Notes: generated by a model from the letters alone, not told the origin. Positions 18,623-28,686 are shown, counted from the first letter of the stretch. The stretch: 64,000 bases of DNA from Asticcacaulis excentricus (GCF_003966695.1 NZ_AP018827.1:930001-994000), one strand, 5' to 3'. Made by a program: numbers and translations.

Positions 18623-20611
18623 TTAATCGATTTCGAGGCCCCGCGCCCGGCCGATGGTCCAGTTAATCCCCCCTTCGCGCATCAGACCCGAGACTTCCTG
18701 CCCGATGTGTTTGTCGAGAACGGGCCGCCACGGCACAAGGGCGAAGTCTTTGGCCCGTTCGACCACGGCGTATTTCTCCGATTCCGTCGCGATGATTTCC
18801 CGCAGCCGTCCCTCCACCAGGCCGCCTCTCGGTACGGTGCGACAGGTCTTTCCGGTGATGGCCTCCAGACCCACGGCGACTTCGGTCATTTCCCGCTGAT
18901 GCAAGGTCTTGAGAACAGACGGGTCCAGGGTCTCAGCCCCCGGACCCGTAACGGGCATCCAGAGCCCTTCCTCCAGCAGCCATTGACGTCGCGCCTGCAA
19001 GGCGGAGCGAAGCGCTTGTCCAAAGCCCGTGTGCGCATAGTCAGTAGACCGGCCTGTGACCCACTGACGGTCAAGCCAGGTCACGCCCTTATAGCTGACC
19101 AGTTTATCGAGGGTTCGTGACGCCTGTACCGTAATCGAAACCGGCGAGCGCGCCACGTCTTTGCGCTCATAAGCCAGGGCCTTATCGAGGTAGTCAGGGT
19201 CGATACGGAACCGACCGTCGGGCAGCCGGTCGATAGCCCCGGTCGTGCGGCGGATCGCCTCCAGACGCCGGGTATGGGTTTCGGCGAAAGACAGGCGGGC
19301 GGTGAGATCGAACCGCAGGTGCATCTCGGTCGTGTAGTAACCGCCATTGGCTTGCGCCACCGCGAGCACCGTTCGATCGACCTCCCGGATGTCCGGCTGG
19401 CGGGACGTCACCTGAAGGATCGCCTCTTTGGGCAGTGCCTCTGTCGCGGTGCCCTGCCCTATATCGACGAAATGGGTACGGCCATCAATGCCTTCCAGTA
19501 TGACGTAGTGGCGATCGCTTTGTTCATCGAGGACCCCGCGCTCAATCAGGCGACCGGTCAGTGTGCCCGCGGACAGCGACGAGTCCGACGAAGGCAGATG
19601 CATCTGCGTCTCTGACAACGTCGCCTCTAACCCGCGGTCTGTCAGGGCGCGGTGCAGGGTTTTGATGATATCTCCCCGCTCTCCTATCTGGCGCAGCGTC
19701 GTCTCCATTTCAGGGTCAAGACGCCATCGCCCGCCCGACGCTCTTTCGGCCAGACCGAGTGCTTCCAGTTTGACCAGCCGTCCGGCACGGGCAGCCCTCA
19801 TCACCGTGTCGCGGTGACCTCCCATAACATACCCCTGATCGTCGGCCTCGCGGCGGAGCTGGCGGTCGATAGAGGTCAGGCGTTCCTGACTGACCTCGAC
19901 CTGCAGGGCCTGGGCGATTTCCCGCTCCGAGCGGGGTCCCAGATCGAGGCTGACCTGGGCCTGCACCCGCTCGCGAAACCCTTCGCTCAGATATTCGCGG
20001 GCGATCACCAGATCCCTGTCGCGATCATCGCGACCACGGACCACGATATGGGTGTGCGGATGGCCGGTGTTGAAATGGTCTACGGCCGCCCAGTCGAGCT
20101 TCGTTCCCAGATCGGCTTCCATCTATTGCATGACCTTACGGGTCAGCGGTTTGAGGTCGTCATAGAGGTGGGCGTCTTCTGGCGCGACGATGAAGCGGAA
20201 CTGATGGCGATCCCCATCGCAGCGTCCCATGAACTCAGAGGCCTCTATGCGGTCGGCCTGCGGGCCGTAGAGGACGCCGCGCGCACCCTCGCGGGTGACG
20301 CCGTCGCGCTGAAGATAGGCGAGGTGTGCGGCCGCGGCGCGAAGGCCTTTCCCGGCCAGGCGAACAAACCGCGCCTTGACCACCACACGCCGGGCCGTTC
20401 GGCCTCGCGTGGTACCGGCGGTCAGGATCCGCCCGACGCCGGCGCCACGGCCATAGGTTCCACTGGTCTTTGTCGCCGCCATTCCTGCCCGCTTGACGCA
20501 ACCGGCGCGCTGAACCGCACCGATCACGCTGGATCGGAAGGATTTGGGCGCTTTCGCCGTTTGGGACCGAATCCGCCCGAGTCTCGGTTCAAACCGTTCA
20601 TCAGAGGTCAT
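18623..20611 (-). pseudogene. relaxase (VirD2-like, DUF3363) interrupted by an amber codon
   Basis: A relaxase of about 660 residues read in one continuous frame apart from TAG at 20123-20125, in LTRKVMQ-stop-MEADLG; relatives have Gln there, so one C-to-T change (CAG to TAG) explains it. The N-terminal part has the Tyr-containing motif AAAHLAYLQRDGV. After the stop comes the metal-binding His motif HFNTGHPHTHIVVRG and a long DUF3363 domain. Without readthrough the nickase active site is split over two polypeptides. A methionine directly after the stop could allow re-initiation of the second half. It nicks DNA at oriT and pilots the strand in conjugation. Confidence 0.88.
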
Positions 20612-20629
20612 GTTTACGAGACTCCTCAC

Positions 20630-20791
20630 CCAATGAAATCAAGCCCTTGCGCAACGACTATCTCTCCCTTTAGCCCCCTTATCTCCCGAATTTCCGATGT
20701 GCAGACAAAGACTTACCGTCACGAAGAGACGGTCTTTTATCTTGCCCCAAACCCACCCGTCTCTCGCCGAACCTCGTACGATCTCGCCCCG
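20630..20791. other. intergenic gap next to the relaxase, possible oriT site
   Basis: A 6-bp inverted repeat, ACCGTC / GACGGT at 20715-20733, is followed by CTTTTAT. The gap beside a relaxase gene is a usual place for oriT, but no nick-site consensus could be identified; a weak terminator is equally possible. Confidence 0.25.
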
Positions 20792-21367
20792 TCACGGTTC
20801 CCGCCCCTGGCCATCTTCGGCGGTGCGTTTTATCGCGAAAAGGCCCCTTTCGGAGGGGGTCAGGGAGGGAACGTCGGTGACCGGTGGCTGGTTTTCGGGG
20901 ACAAGCTTTTTGAGATAGGCGCGCGTTTCGGCGGGCAGGGTTTCGCCCTTCAGACTGGCCGCATAGCGCGCGGGTCCGGCATTATAGGCGGCAAACAAAC
21001 CGGGATAACCGAACTGATCGAACATGGCGCGCAAATAGGCGGTGCCGGCGAGAATGTTATCACGGGGATCATCCGGATCGGCCCCAAGGTTGTGGGTCAT
21101 ACGCATATCGGACCATGTGCCGGGCATCAATTGCATGAGGCCCATCGCGCCAACTTTCGAGCGGATCGGCTGTCCTTTCAGGTGGGTATGGCCGCCGCTT
21201 TCGGCCTGCATGACACGATAAATCCAGTCCTCGGGCACGCCGAAACGCTGCGAGGCCTCACGCACGGGTTCAGCCCAACGCTGGAGGGCGGATGAGGTTT
21301 GCGCATGGCTTTCCACCGGCGTCAGCATAAGACCCAGCGCGCTTAAAAGCGATTTCCAGCGGATCAT
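20792..21367 (-). CDS. conjugation-linked lytic transglycosylase (VirB1/SLT type)
   Basis: 191 residues with a signal peptide (LLSALGLMLTPVESHAQT). The goose-type lysozyme/SLT fold is shown by the catalytic Glu in YRVMQAESGG, then GAMGLMQLMPGTW and FAAYNAGPARY. It opens peptidoglycan so that the transfer channel can assemble. Its start overlaps the traF stop by four bases (ATGA), so the two are translationally coupled. It appears intact although its operon partners are broken. Confidence 0.9.
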   Translation of the reverse strand: MIRWKSLLSALGLMLTPVESHAQTSSALQRWAEPVREASQRFGVPEDWIYRVMQAESGGHTHLKGQPIRSKVGAMGLMQLMPGTWSDMRMTHNLGADPDDPRDNILAGTAYLRAMFDQFGYPGLFAAYNAGPARYAASLKGETLPAETRAYLKKLVPENQPPVTDVPSLTPSERGLFAIKRTAEDGQGREP

Positions 21368-21891
21368 AGGGGCCGCGCCTTTCCGATCACGTGGTCGAGG
21401 CTGACCGGCCCAAAATAGCGGCTGTCAAACGAGTCCGGCGCAGCCGTGTTGAGAAGAAACACCTCGTCTGAACGCAACTGCCGACAGCTCCGCCACCATG
21501 GCAAGGGCCGGTTCAACCGATCCCGCTCACGGCGCTTCGCCACCTGTTTTCCGTTGATCCGTATATCGGCGTCCATGGCACAGACCGCGTCTCCGCCAAT
21601 CGCCGCCACGTGTTTGAGCACGGGAACCGTTGCGGGCACATAGCGCCTTTCATCAGCCAATTCACGGGCGGCCTGAGGCAGGCGCGCGACCACCAGATCA
21701 CCCGTCTCCAGCTCTCGGACGGGTGCGACGAAATAGTGGCCGATCGGCACACTGGGACTGGCATTATAGATCAGCGAGGGCGGATTCTGTGGTTGCCCAG
21801 AGAGACCCAAACCGATCAGAGCACCAACGCTCAGACCAATAACCAGCCATCGTCTGCGGCTTAACCTCGTCGAAATCTTGGGGGCTTTCAT
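21364..21891 (-). CDS. traF: TraF-type S26 signal peptidase
   Basis: 175 residues. One N-terminal membrane segment (WLVIGLSVGALIGLGLSG) precedes the S26 core. The serine nucleophile lies in YNASPSVPIGHYF and the catalytic lysine in VPVLKHVAAIGGD. In RK2-like systems TraF matures and circularises the TrbC pilin. No trbC is left in this window, so its substrate is probably missing. It is coupled by overlapping codons to genes on both sides (TAATG upstream, ATGA downstream). Confidence 0.9.
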   Translation of the reverse strand: MKAPKISTRLSRRRWLVIGLSVGALIGLGLSGQPQNPPSLIYNASPSVPIGHYFVAPVRELETGDLVVARLPQAARELADERRYVPATVPVLKHVAAIGGDAVCAMDADIRINGKQVAKRRERDRLNRPLPWWRSCRQLRSDEVFLLNTAAPDSFDSRYFGPVSLDHVIGKARPL

Positions 21892-22127
21892 TACACCCGC
21901 GCCTCGACAGGCACGTCGGTCTGGCCAGAGGCGCGCGACCAGCCGTCGATGTCGTCGATATGGTAGCGGACATAGCGGCCATGGCGGCGATAGACGGGCC
22001 CCTGCCCTTCGGCGCGAAACTTTTCGAGGGTCCTGCGTGACAGCCCCATATAGTGGGCGGCCTGATCGGTATTGAGAAACGGGCTGCCTTTTTTGGCGCT
22101 GGCAGCCCGCGCGTTTTCATCGGACAT
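21891..22127 (-). CDS. excisionase/AlpA-like helix-turn-helix protein
   Basis: 78 residues beginning MSDENARAASAKK at 22127, preceded by AGGAAA. The HTH_17 motif reads FLNTDQAAHYMGLSRRTLEK followed by FRAEGQGPVYRRHGRYVRY. Genes of this type sit at the head of traF-SLT-relaxase operons in alphaproteobacterial ICEs. It probably regulates the operon. Its stop shares one base with the traF start. Confidence 0.83.
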   Translation of the reverse strand: MSDENARAASAKKGSPFLNTDQAAHYMGLSRRTLEKFRAEGQGPVYRRHGRYVRYHIDDIDGWSRASGQTDVPVEARV

Positions 22128-22381
22128 GGGATCGTTTCCTTGCGATAGAACAGCAAAACCACAGCGGTTTCGCCCCAAGGATGCGGCCCCGTAAGGGGTG
22201 TCGGGAGTGTCGAAATCCACTCCCCGCCGATCAGACTCCCCTCTGCCCAGCGGTCTCCATTGCCCTCCATCGACCTCGCGAGCCAGGCCGCAGGCATGGC
22301 GAGCCGCGGCCTCCGACACCCGCGGGACCCGGCCAAAAGAGAGGGACCGCGCGGCCCGAAAGACCGCGCGGCGGGGGCGCG

Positions 22382-23272
22382 TCAGAGGACCGCGGCCATC
22401 AGTTTTCGGGCCTTGGTTTCGAGGTCCAGACGGGCGTCCTGATGCGGTTTTGAGCGCGCCAGAGCGGTCAGGCCTTGCACAAAATCGAAGACGCTTTCGG
22501 GCTTTTTGCCTTCTTCATTGAGCACGGTTTCGATGATTTTGGCGGTTTCGGGTTTCGAGAAGCCGCGCTTTTTCAGGAAGTCTTCGCGGTCTTCATCGGT
22601 CTTTGCGACCACGGTTTCGCGCGCGGCCTTGATGCCTTCAATGAAGGCTGCGGGCGAGGAATTGGCAAACTTTGTAAGCGCCGGGGCGGCCTCCCACGCA
22701 AAGCGGCTGGCGGCATTTTTGCTGTGGCGAATGCTGATTTCCTGAAAGTTTTCGACGCCCCAGAGATTGCGGTTCTGGCACACGGCACGCAGATAAAACG
22801 AGGCAATCCCAAGCGTTTTTGAGCCCACTTCGGAATTCCACGCATAAAAGCCCCGGAAATATAGATCGGGCTCGCCATTAGGCAGACGCCCGGCTTCGAT
22901 GGGGTGGGTGTCGTCGACGAGGAACAAAAACACGTCACGATCTGAGGCATAAAGCGTCGTGGTTTCCTTCGTCACATCGACAAAGGGATTGTGGGTCATC
23001 GTGCCCCAGTCCAGCACCCCGGGGACCTTCCAGCGCGTATCGCCCAGACCATTTCCGGCGATCTTTTGGACGGCCTGCACCAGTTCATAATCCCAGATGC
23101 GGCCATAGTCGGGTCCGGTAACGGCACGCAATTCAAGCCCACCGGGGTCGGTCTCAAGCGTCTTGATCAGTTCGGCGCGGTGGTTCAGCAGACCATGCTG
23201 TAGGTTAATGGCGGCCAGAGGGGCCGGGAGCTGGCGCAGATAGCCCGACGGTGCGCCAACCAGCCCGCACAA
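22382..23272 (-). pseudogene. DUF932 protein lacking its N-terminus
   Basis: About 296 codons of a DUF932 protein (LTKFANSSPAAFIEGIKAAR, SRFAWEAAPAL, GFSKPETAKIIETVL). Relatives start roughly 90-100 residues earlier. Here the frame meets a TGA five codons before the first possible TTG start (23272), so the 5' end is lost; the sequence before it belongs to a DUF736 remnant and a repeat element. DUF932 genes are ICE/plasmid cargo of unknown function, sometimes linked to anti-defence. A shortened protein could still be made. Confidence 0.8.
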
Positions 23273-23327
23273 CTGCCCAAATGATCAGTGTGTGGGGGCC
23301 GTCGGGGTGTCAGGTCCGGGGCAGACC

Positions 23328-23430
23328 AGAGCGAAATGACTTTGAGTGGAATCGCCATTTCGCTCTAAATTTTTGTTTTGTCGCGATGTTTTTGCGGAAA
23401 ACCGTTCACACTTTTCCGCACATCGCTCTA
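23328..23430 (+). repeat. 103-bp MITE-like repeat, copy 1
   Basis: Begins AGAGCGAAATGACTTT and ends ACATCGCTCTA. The left third folds into a hairpin (AGAGCGAAATG ... CATTTCGCTCT); the middle has TTTTTGTTTTGTCGCGATG and the right part TTTTGCGGAAAACCG. A near-identical copy lies at 35409-35531 in the same orientation. It separates a DUF736 fragment from the DUF932 remnant. It has no coding capacity, so any movement would depend on an enzyme supplied elsewhere. Confidence 0.88.
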
Positions 23431-23593
23431 GCCGCAGGCTCTCAACGTCGTCGCACTCGGCGATGACACGTACCGTGTCGGAGGCATTTTCGGAGCCGCC
23501 TTCGGTTTCGACGATCTTGGCCTTGAAGTTCAGCGAGACGGTCTTGATGGTGCCGGTAAAGCCGGTGTCGGATTTTTCAAACGTGCCGGGCAT
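23431..23593 (-). pseudogene. DUF736 gene fragment cut by the repeat element
   Basis: The first ~50 codons (GTFEKSDTGFTGTIKTVSLN, FKAKIVETE) match the start of DUF736 proteins, which are found in alphaproteobacterial ICEs next to DUF932 genes. After VIAECDDVE the frame runs into the repeat element and the rest of the gene is absent. No good ribosome site is seen. Confidence 0.78.
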
Positions 23594-23835
23594 CGGGGCA
23601 TCACTGTTCGCGGACGTTAAAACTCACGTCTGGGTCATCGTCTTTGCAGGCTGGTATAAGCTGAGGGCGTGCGCAAATACCAGACCCACGCCGGGGTCAG
23701 CGTCGTGGTGCATCCGAGGCCTCTGGAATTCGGTCTTCACCGTCTCAAAAACCTGGGCTGCACCACCCTTAGCTGCTCGTGCAGACCTTGAAAGAGGTCC
23801 GAATGCGCTTCACGATCACGCACATCTAAACCTTA
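23594..23835. other. junction between mobile remnant and utilization locus, no gene seen
   Basis: No supported coding sequence, terminator or repeat end was found in this 242-bp stretch. It is the likely right boundary of the conjugative remnant. Confidence 0.4.
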
Positions 23836-26391
23836 CTACGGATTGGTGAAGGCCATTAACTCCGTAACGCCTGTTCGCCCTTTACCGTCGTGCTTGAAGG
23901 TCACGCGGATTTTCTGCGTCTGCACAGGTTTTACGACCACTGTATTCATGGCCGAAGTCCTTGGTTTATCAGGCGACCTGGAAAGAACATCGAAAGGCTG
24001 CCAGGCCTGACCATCCCAATAACTAACCGTGTAGTTGGTGGGCGCGCGCACTGCGTCGGCATCGCCGAACAAATATAGCTCCAGCCTCGCTACCGTCTTG
24101 CTCGCCCCGAAATCAACGCTGACCCAGTCCTCGCTGTTTGGCGAGTCATACGCCGTCCAGCGGTTGCGTGAGTTGGAAGTGAACAGAACTTTTCCATCGT
24201 TGATCTCTTCTACCCGATCGAAGGGGGATGTGTAAGAGGCGGAGACTTTTGGAAAAGGCTGATTACCCGGATTATAGGCGAGGTCTTCTACTGGTGCGGT
24301 GGGCGCTGTGAGGGGAAGGCTTGCCCTGCCCCAGGCTTCAATTTCGGTAAGTCCGGTAAAGCCACCCTTAGCATGTGTGAATGAAACGCGGAATCGTTCG
24401 GCCTCAATAGTCTGACCAAACTGAACCCTATTGGGTTTGCGTCCCTGCGCCTTCTGCGGCCTGCGGGTTTCACCGGGAACGTTTCGCCATTGCGTTCCCG
24501 TCCAGTATTCCACCTTGTAGGCGGCCGGTGGAACTATACCCTTCTCATCATCAAGAAAGTACAGTGTCAGATAATCAACCGGGCGTTTGGCCCCGAGATT
24601 GAGAATGAGGGCATCTGATCGATTGGGAGACCCCTCGGTGGTCCAGCGATTGGCTGGCGCTTTAAGGTACCAGGCGGCTCCATCATTGAGTGTCTGAAGA
24701 GGTGTTTCTGGATTTGTGTAGGTCGCCCGGATATTAGGAAAGTAATGACCGTCATTGTTGACTGCGAAATTCACCCGATCATCTGTGACATTCTGTACGG
24801 ATTGGGTTGCAGGCAGATCAACTTCGATTTTTTGCACTGTTGGACTGTGCGCGACCCGTGTTCCGTTGACAAAAAGACTAAGACCTGCCCCCCTACCGTA
24901 GCGCTTCCCGTCCTTATCCCAAACCAAGGAAACCAGATGTCCGTGGTAGGGTACATCGTCTATAGCGAAGTAATTCCAATCATCCGGAATGAGGGGATTG
25001 ACCTCAAGGCGATTGTCGGCGCGCGGCCGCAGCCCAGCGAGCCCGGTGATGATCAGGTCCGGATATGAGGAATGGAAGTAATGTTCGCTATGGCCCGGCA
25101 CGATCTGCCACTCACCCGTATCGGGATTATTGGCTTCGGCGATAAAAGGCTGACCATCTTTAAACTGAGATGTAATATAGGACTTCAGAACCTTATAGTA
25201 GTCTGCCTTTGTAACGACAGACTGCTGATAGTTGTTGAGAAGATTCGCCATGGCTTCCAGCGTCTGAGCCGTAGCGTAGGGCCATGACGTCCCACTCCAT
25301 TCGCAACAGCGACGACTGATCCGGAAGAGCGGGTCATTGCGTTCGACCGACGTCAGACCGTAGCGGGCGTAAAAGCCTTCGGGATCAGTAACCCATTTCC
25401 AGGCTTCTTCATAACCTGGGTCCGGCAGGTTAAACTGCCATGGAATGTACCCGATGAGTTCTCTGCCATGCGGGTTTCCGGCAAACTTGCCGGTCTGGTA
25501 GGTCAATGTGCCTGCCTTGATCCCATCCTGTTCGTCATTAGCAAACATGTGGAAAAAGAACTTGCGCGATGGATCCCAGAGCCGCGCCTGGACTTGCGCT
25601 TTCAGATCAGCGGCTTTTTCGGCGAAAAGCTTAGCTGTGGGCTCATCGCCGGATAAGGCTGCGGCTTTCGAAATCGCCAGAGCATCGGCATACATATAAC
25701 TGTTGAGTGTCGGGCGGAAACCTTCGGCCCCTCGGAACCAGTCAGGCGTTTGCCGCGAATTTATGTTGGTTTCCATACCGTCTTGCATGCCGTTCCAGAC
25801 GAACATGCGCGCGTTCTGATCAAAACGCTCTTCCTCCCAACCGCGATAGTTGGTTTTCATGTCCTCCAGCATCGACAGGATGAAGGTCTTGTCACCCCAG
25901 GCTTCGAAAAGCCCCCACATGCTTGCACCGAACCAGTTAGAGTAGGCGCGAGGCAGTGCGCCGGGTGTGTTGTACCAGTAGCGTGCATAGTCGCGGGCCA
26001 GCCTTTGATCCCTTAACCAGCGAATGTCGGAGAACTGAAGCCCCAGGGGGCAACTGATAGCGCCGTAAGCTCCAGACCATCCCGGACGATCAATAAATTC
26101 TGTAAGGGTGTAACCCGTTTCAGGGGAGCCGTAGACCTTGTGTTTTGTGATCATGTCGTAGCGGTAGTAATAAACCGCGTTAAGGTCGGCGTCAGGTGTC
26201 TCCAAAAACGCGATGTTCGCCTTGTACCAATCTGTATCACGATTATCCAGAAAGCTCTGCGCGGCCAAAAGGGCGTCTTTATTCAGAATGCCGTTCACCA
26301 TCGTCTCGGCGCATACCACCGGGGTTGCGAACGCACACATAACGGCAGCCGCAAGAGCTGAATTCCTGTATGACATCTGGAGCCCTTTCAT
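23836..26391 (-). CDS. secreted six-hairpin glycosidase (MGH1-like) with two C-terminal sugar-binding-like domains
   Basis: About 851 residues. The start overlaps the upstream GH43 stop (ATGA at 26388-26391); ATG at 26376 is an alternative. A signal peptide (SALAAAVMCAFATPVVCAE) precedes an (alpha/alpha)6 domain to about residue 480: RPGWSGAYGAISCPLGLQ, NGMQDGMETN, CEWSGTSWPYATAQTLEAM, GHSEHYFHSSYPDLI. This resembles MGH1/GH63-like glycosidases. Two related beta-sandwich modules follow (NRWTTEGSPNRSDALILNLG and NRWTAYDSPNSEDWVSVDFG), like F5/8-type carbohydrate-binding domains. Activity cannot be assigned; an arabinosidase or rhamnosidase role is possible from context. It forms an operon with the lectin-GH43 gene. 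Confidence 0.8.
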   Translation of the reverse strand: MKGLQMSYRNSALAAAVMCAFATPVVCAETMVNGILNKDALLAAQSFLDNRDTDWYKANIAFLETPDADLNAVYYYRYDMITKHKVYGSPETGYTLTEFIDRPGWSGAYGAISCPLGLQFSDIRWLRDQRLARDYARYWYNTPGALPRAYSNWFGASMWGLFEAWGDKTFILSMLEDMKTNYRGWEEERFDQNARMFVWNGMQDGMETNINSRQTPDWFRGAEGFRPTLNSYMYADALAISKAAALSGDEPTAKLFAEKAADLKAQVQARLWDPSRKFFFHMFANDEQDGIKAGTLTYQTGKFAGNPHGRELIGYIPWQFNLPDPGYEEAWKWVTDPEGFYARYGLTSVERNDPLFRISRRCCEWSGTSWPYATAQTLEAMANLLNNYQQSVVTKADYYKVLKSYITSQFKDGQPFIAEANNPDTGEWQIVPGHSEHYFHSSYPDLIITGLAGLRPRADNRLEVNPLIPDDWNYFAIDDVPYHGHLVSLVWDKDGKRYGRGAGLSLFVNGTRVAHSPTVQKIEVDLPATQSVQNVTDDRVNFAVNNDGHYFPNIRATYTNPETPLQTLNDGAAWYLKAPANRWTTEGSPNRSDALILNLGAKRPVDYLTLYFLDDEKGIVPPAAYKVEYWTGTQWRNVPGETRRPQKAQGRKPNRVQFGQTIEAERFRVSFTHAKGGFTGLTEIEAWGRASLPLTAPTAPVEDLAYNPGNQPFPKVSASYTSPFDRVEEINDGKVLFTSNSRNRWTAYDSPNSEDWVSVDFGASKTVARLELYLFGDADAVRAPTNYTVSYWDGQAWQPFDVLSRSPDKPRTSAMNTVVVKPVQTQKIRVTFKHDGKGRTGVTELMAFTNP

Positions 26392-28517
26392 TTCGTGCAG
26401 TTGGGGGTAGCTTGGTTTCTTGGGGCCTGCTGCGGCGGCACGATCATGTCCGGTGAAAGGGCTTCCCATTCGGTAATGCCCAAAGCGGCGTAGCTTTTGC
26501 CATCTGTAGAGGCGTCGAAAACCGCCCTAAGGCATCGCGTGGTTACAGGTTTGAACTGAATGTCTGAGAAGGTGCCGCTTTTCACGATGTAGCTTTGCGT
26601 GGCCGATACAGGTTTCCATTCCGTCTCGGTCCAGTATTCCAGATGCCATCCCGAAGGGGGCGCCACGCCCTCCCCCGAACCGGTTTGCCGGTCCCCCCAA
26701 AAGAACAGTCTGGAGCCGTTGAGGGTGACCGGTTCATCCCATTGGTATTGAATCCACGGGCGTTGCGCGTCGTTGCGACCCGTCCAGTTGGCCCACATGT
26801 CGGGCGGGAGTGGGGCTAACGGTGTACGACCATCGTTCAAAGCCCGCATACGGTATTGAACCGGAAGCGGCAGATTGCTGGCAGTAATTCGTGCTGTTAG
26901 AGCAAGGTTCGCTGTGGGGGTAGGATCTACCGGCCTGCGGGTCTGCGCTACTCTTTTGAGGGCCGGAGGGGAGACAGAGTCATCCCATTGCACTTCGTCA
27001 ATCGCCACGCTGCGACGGAAATGGGTTCCGCCTTTGGCATCAGCATTGTGGTACGCCATGTACCATTTGTCTTTGAAGGGTACGATCCCGCCATGAGATG
27101 TCGCCGAGCTGACCGGATCAAGAAAAACACCCCGATAGGTCCAGGGCCCCAGCGGGTTTGACGACGTCGCGTAGGCCTGACAGGCATGGTAGACCGCTTC
27201 CGTGCATGGCGAAGCAGGCCCCGCATTGTTGGCGGCATAGTGCAGATAGTAGACACCTTTGCGCTTCATAATCCATGGCGCTTCAAAGAACCCCTGCAGG
27301 CGCATGTCCACAGGCGGTCCTTTTGGCGTTTTCATATCCGCCGCAAGTTCCATACCCCGCAACTGACCATGCGTACCCCAGTAAATGTATACGCGACCGT
27401 CATCATCGACCAGGACGGTTGGATCGATGTTTTGCATACTGTTTCGTACGGGCGCTTTTTGCGAGATGATCGGGCCCTCAGGGTGGATATCCTGCCACGG
27501 GCCCACTGGCGTGGGGGCCTTCGCAACGCCTATCCCGAAACAGTCACGGGCCCCGCAGTCCTTTTCCATAATCGGCGCATAGAGATAAAACTGCTTGTCT
27601 GGCCCCTGAACAATCTGCGAGGCCCAGGCACCGTCCTCGCGCGCCCAGCCGAAAATCTTCTCAGGTCGCAATAGATCAGGCAACACCGCCCAGGTCTTTG
27701 TCGCTGGATCCGAAGATACAAACATCTGCCAGCTCATCATCTGGAATCCGCCGCCATCCTCTGGCGCTTCGTCCCGACCCGCGAGGATGTAAAATACGCC
27801 GTCGGCGACCAGAGGTGCAGGATCGGCAGAGTAGCGGCTTCCATCCGAGATGATGGGATTATACTGAGGCCGAAGTAGAAGGGGTTCGGGCAAGTCCTGC
27901 GGATAGGGCGGTAGAATCACCGGCGGTTTAGGCGCTGGCTTTGCCCTGATCAGATCAGCATCAGGGAACATTGCAGGCACTTCAATGACGACATCGAACG
28001 CTCCTTCATTATCCGCGAGCACATCGTCATTTATGCCAAACTGGAGGGCGCGCGCGCCATCGGGAACCCGACCCTTCCACGCCTTTCCGACGGCGAAGGG
28101 ACGCCCAACGACCTTACCTCCGGCATCGACAAACACCCCCATCAGTTCATTGAGATGAATAGGAAAGGCATCGGGATCGGCGTATTTGCTGGGAAACAGA
28201 CGTCCGCTGCCGCCGGGATAATCGTCTGCGACGTAGTCTCGCTGCCCGTCAGGACCGAACCGGGGCCCATTCGGGAAGGTTGAGGCTTCGCCCGTTGCCG
28301 TGATGAGGATTTTCTGACCCGCCACAAGCTTCAGACCTTCCGCTTTTGCAGGAGCCTGCCCGTCGCCTGTCCCCTGAGGCATACTGGCATTAGGCGATTT
28401 CTCCCATGCCGAGGCCGTTGCAGGGACTTTGACGGTCATCTGACCCGCCCAGCACGTCGTTGCGCCCATGACGCTCAGAGCTACTGCGGTGGTCATAAAC
28501 AGTTGGCTAGATCTCAT
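26388..28517 (-). CDS. LecA-like lectin domain fused to GH43 glycosidase
   Basis: About 709 residues. Start ATG 28517 gives a good signal peptide (MTTAVALSVMGATTCWAG). Residues ~25-170 are a PA-IL/LecA-like lectin module: GPRFGPDGQRDYV, PIHLNELMGVF and the likely Ca/galactose loop FGINDDVLADNEGAF. The GH43 propeller follows with base Asp in RYSADPAPLV, Asp in NIDPTVLVDDDG and acid Glu in GFFEAPWIMKRKG. The last ~150 residues form a discoidin-like domain. The propeller and tail closely resemble the GH43 gene at 29.6-31.2 kb, so they are duplicates. The likely activity is alpha-L-arabinofuranosidase. A GTATA-N3-TATAC operator lies about 50 bp upstream. Confidence 0.87.
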   Translation of the reverse strand: MRSSQLFMTTAVALSVMGATTCWAGQMTVKVPATASAWEKSPNASMPQGTGDGQAPAKAEGLKLVAGQKILITATGEASTFPNGPRFGPDGQRDYVADDYPGGSGRLFPSKYADPDAFPIHLNELMGVFVDAGGKVVGRPFAVGKAWKGRVPDGARALQFGINDDVLADNEGAFDVVIEVPAMFPDADLIRAKPAPKPPVILPPYPQDLPEPLLLRPQYNPIISDGSRYSADPAPLVADGVFYILAGRDEAPEDGGGFQMMSWQMFVSSDPATKTWAVLPDLLRPEKIFGWAREDGAWASQIVQGPDKQFYLYAPIMEKDCGARDCFGIGVAKAPTPVGPWQDIHPEGPIISQKAPVRNSMQNIDPTVLVDDDGRVYIYWGTHGQLRGMELAADMKTPKGPPVDMRLQGFFEAPWIMKRKGVYYLHYAANNAGPASPCTEAVYHACQAYATSSNPLGPWTYRGVFLDPVSSATSHGGIVPFKDKWYMAYHNADAKGGTHFRRSVAIDEVQWDDSVSPPALKRVAQTRRPVDPTPTANLALTARITASNLPLPVQYRMRALNDGRTPLAPLPPDMWANWTGRNDAQRPWIQYQWDEPVTLNGSRLFFWGDRQTGSGEGVAPPSGWHLEYWTETEWKPVSATQSYIVKSGTFSDIQFKPVTTRCLRAVFDASTDGKSYAALGITEWEALSPDMIVPPQQAPRNQATPNCTK

Positions 28518-28568
28518 ATCCGCACGCTCCCATCTCGAGTGCTTACCCATTTTAAGCAACGCTTTTTT

Positions 28569-28581
28569 GTATATCGTATAC
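28569..28581. promoter_or_regulatory. regulon operator, site 1 (GTATATCGTATAC)
   Basis: Inverted arms GTATA and TATAC around three bases, upstream of the lectin-GH43 gene. One of seven related sites across this locus. Confidence 0.7.
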
Positions 28582-28686
28582 GACATTGCGTTGAAATGAA
28601 AGGGGCGATATCTCAGAGTTTTTCGCTGAAGTGGATACCGGTTGGGCGAAAACGAGTCTGCAAATTGATGCAGGTGGGCATCCATT

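Noticed and set aside
19652..21295. 547-codon open frame on the plus strand
   Set aside because: Covers parts of the relaxase and lytic transglycosylase genes on the other strand and has no domain signature.
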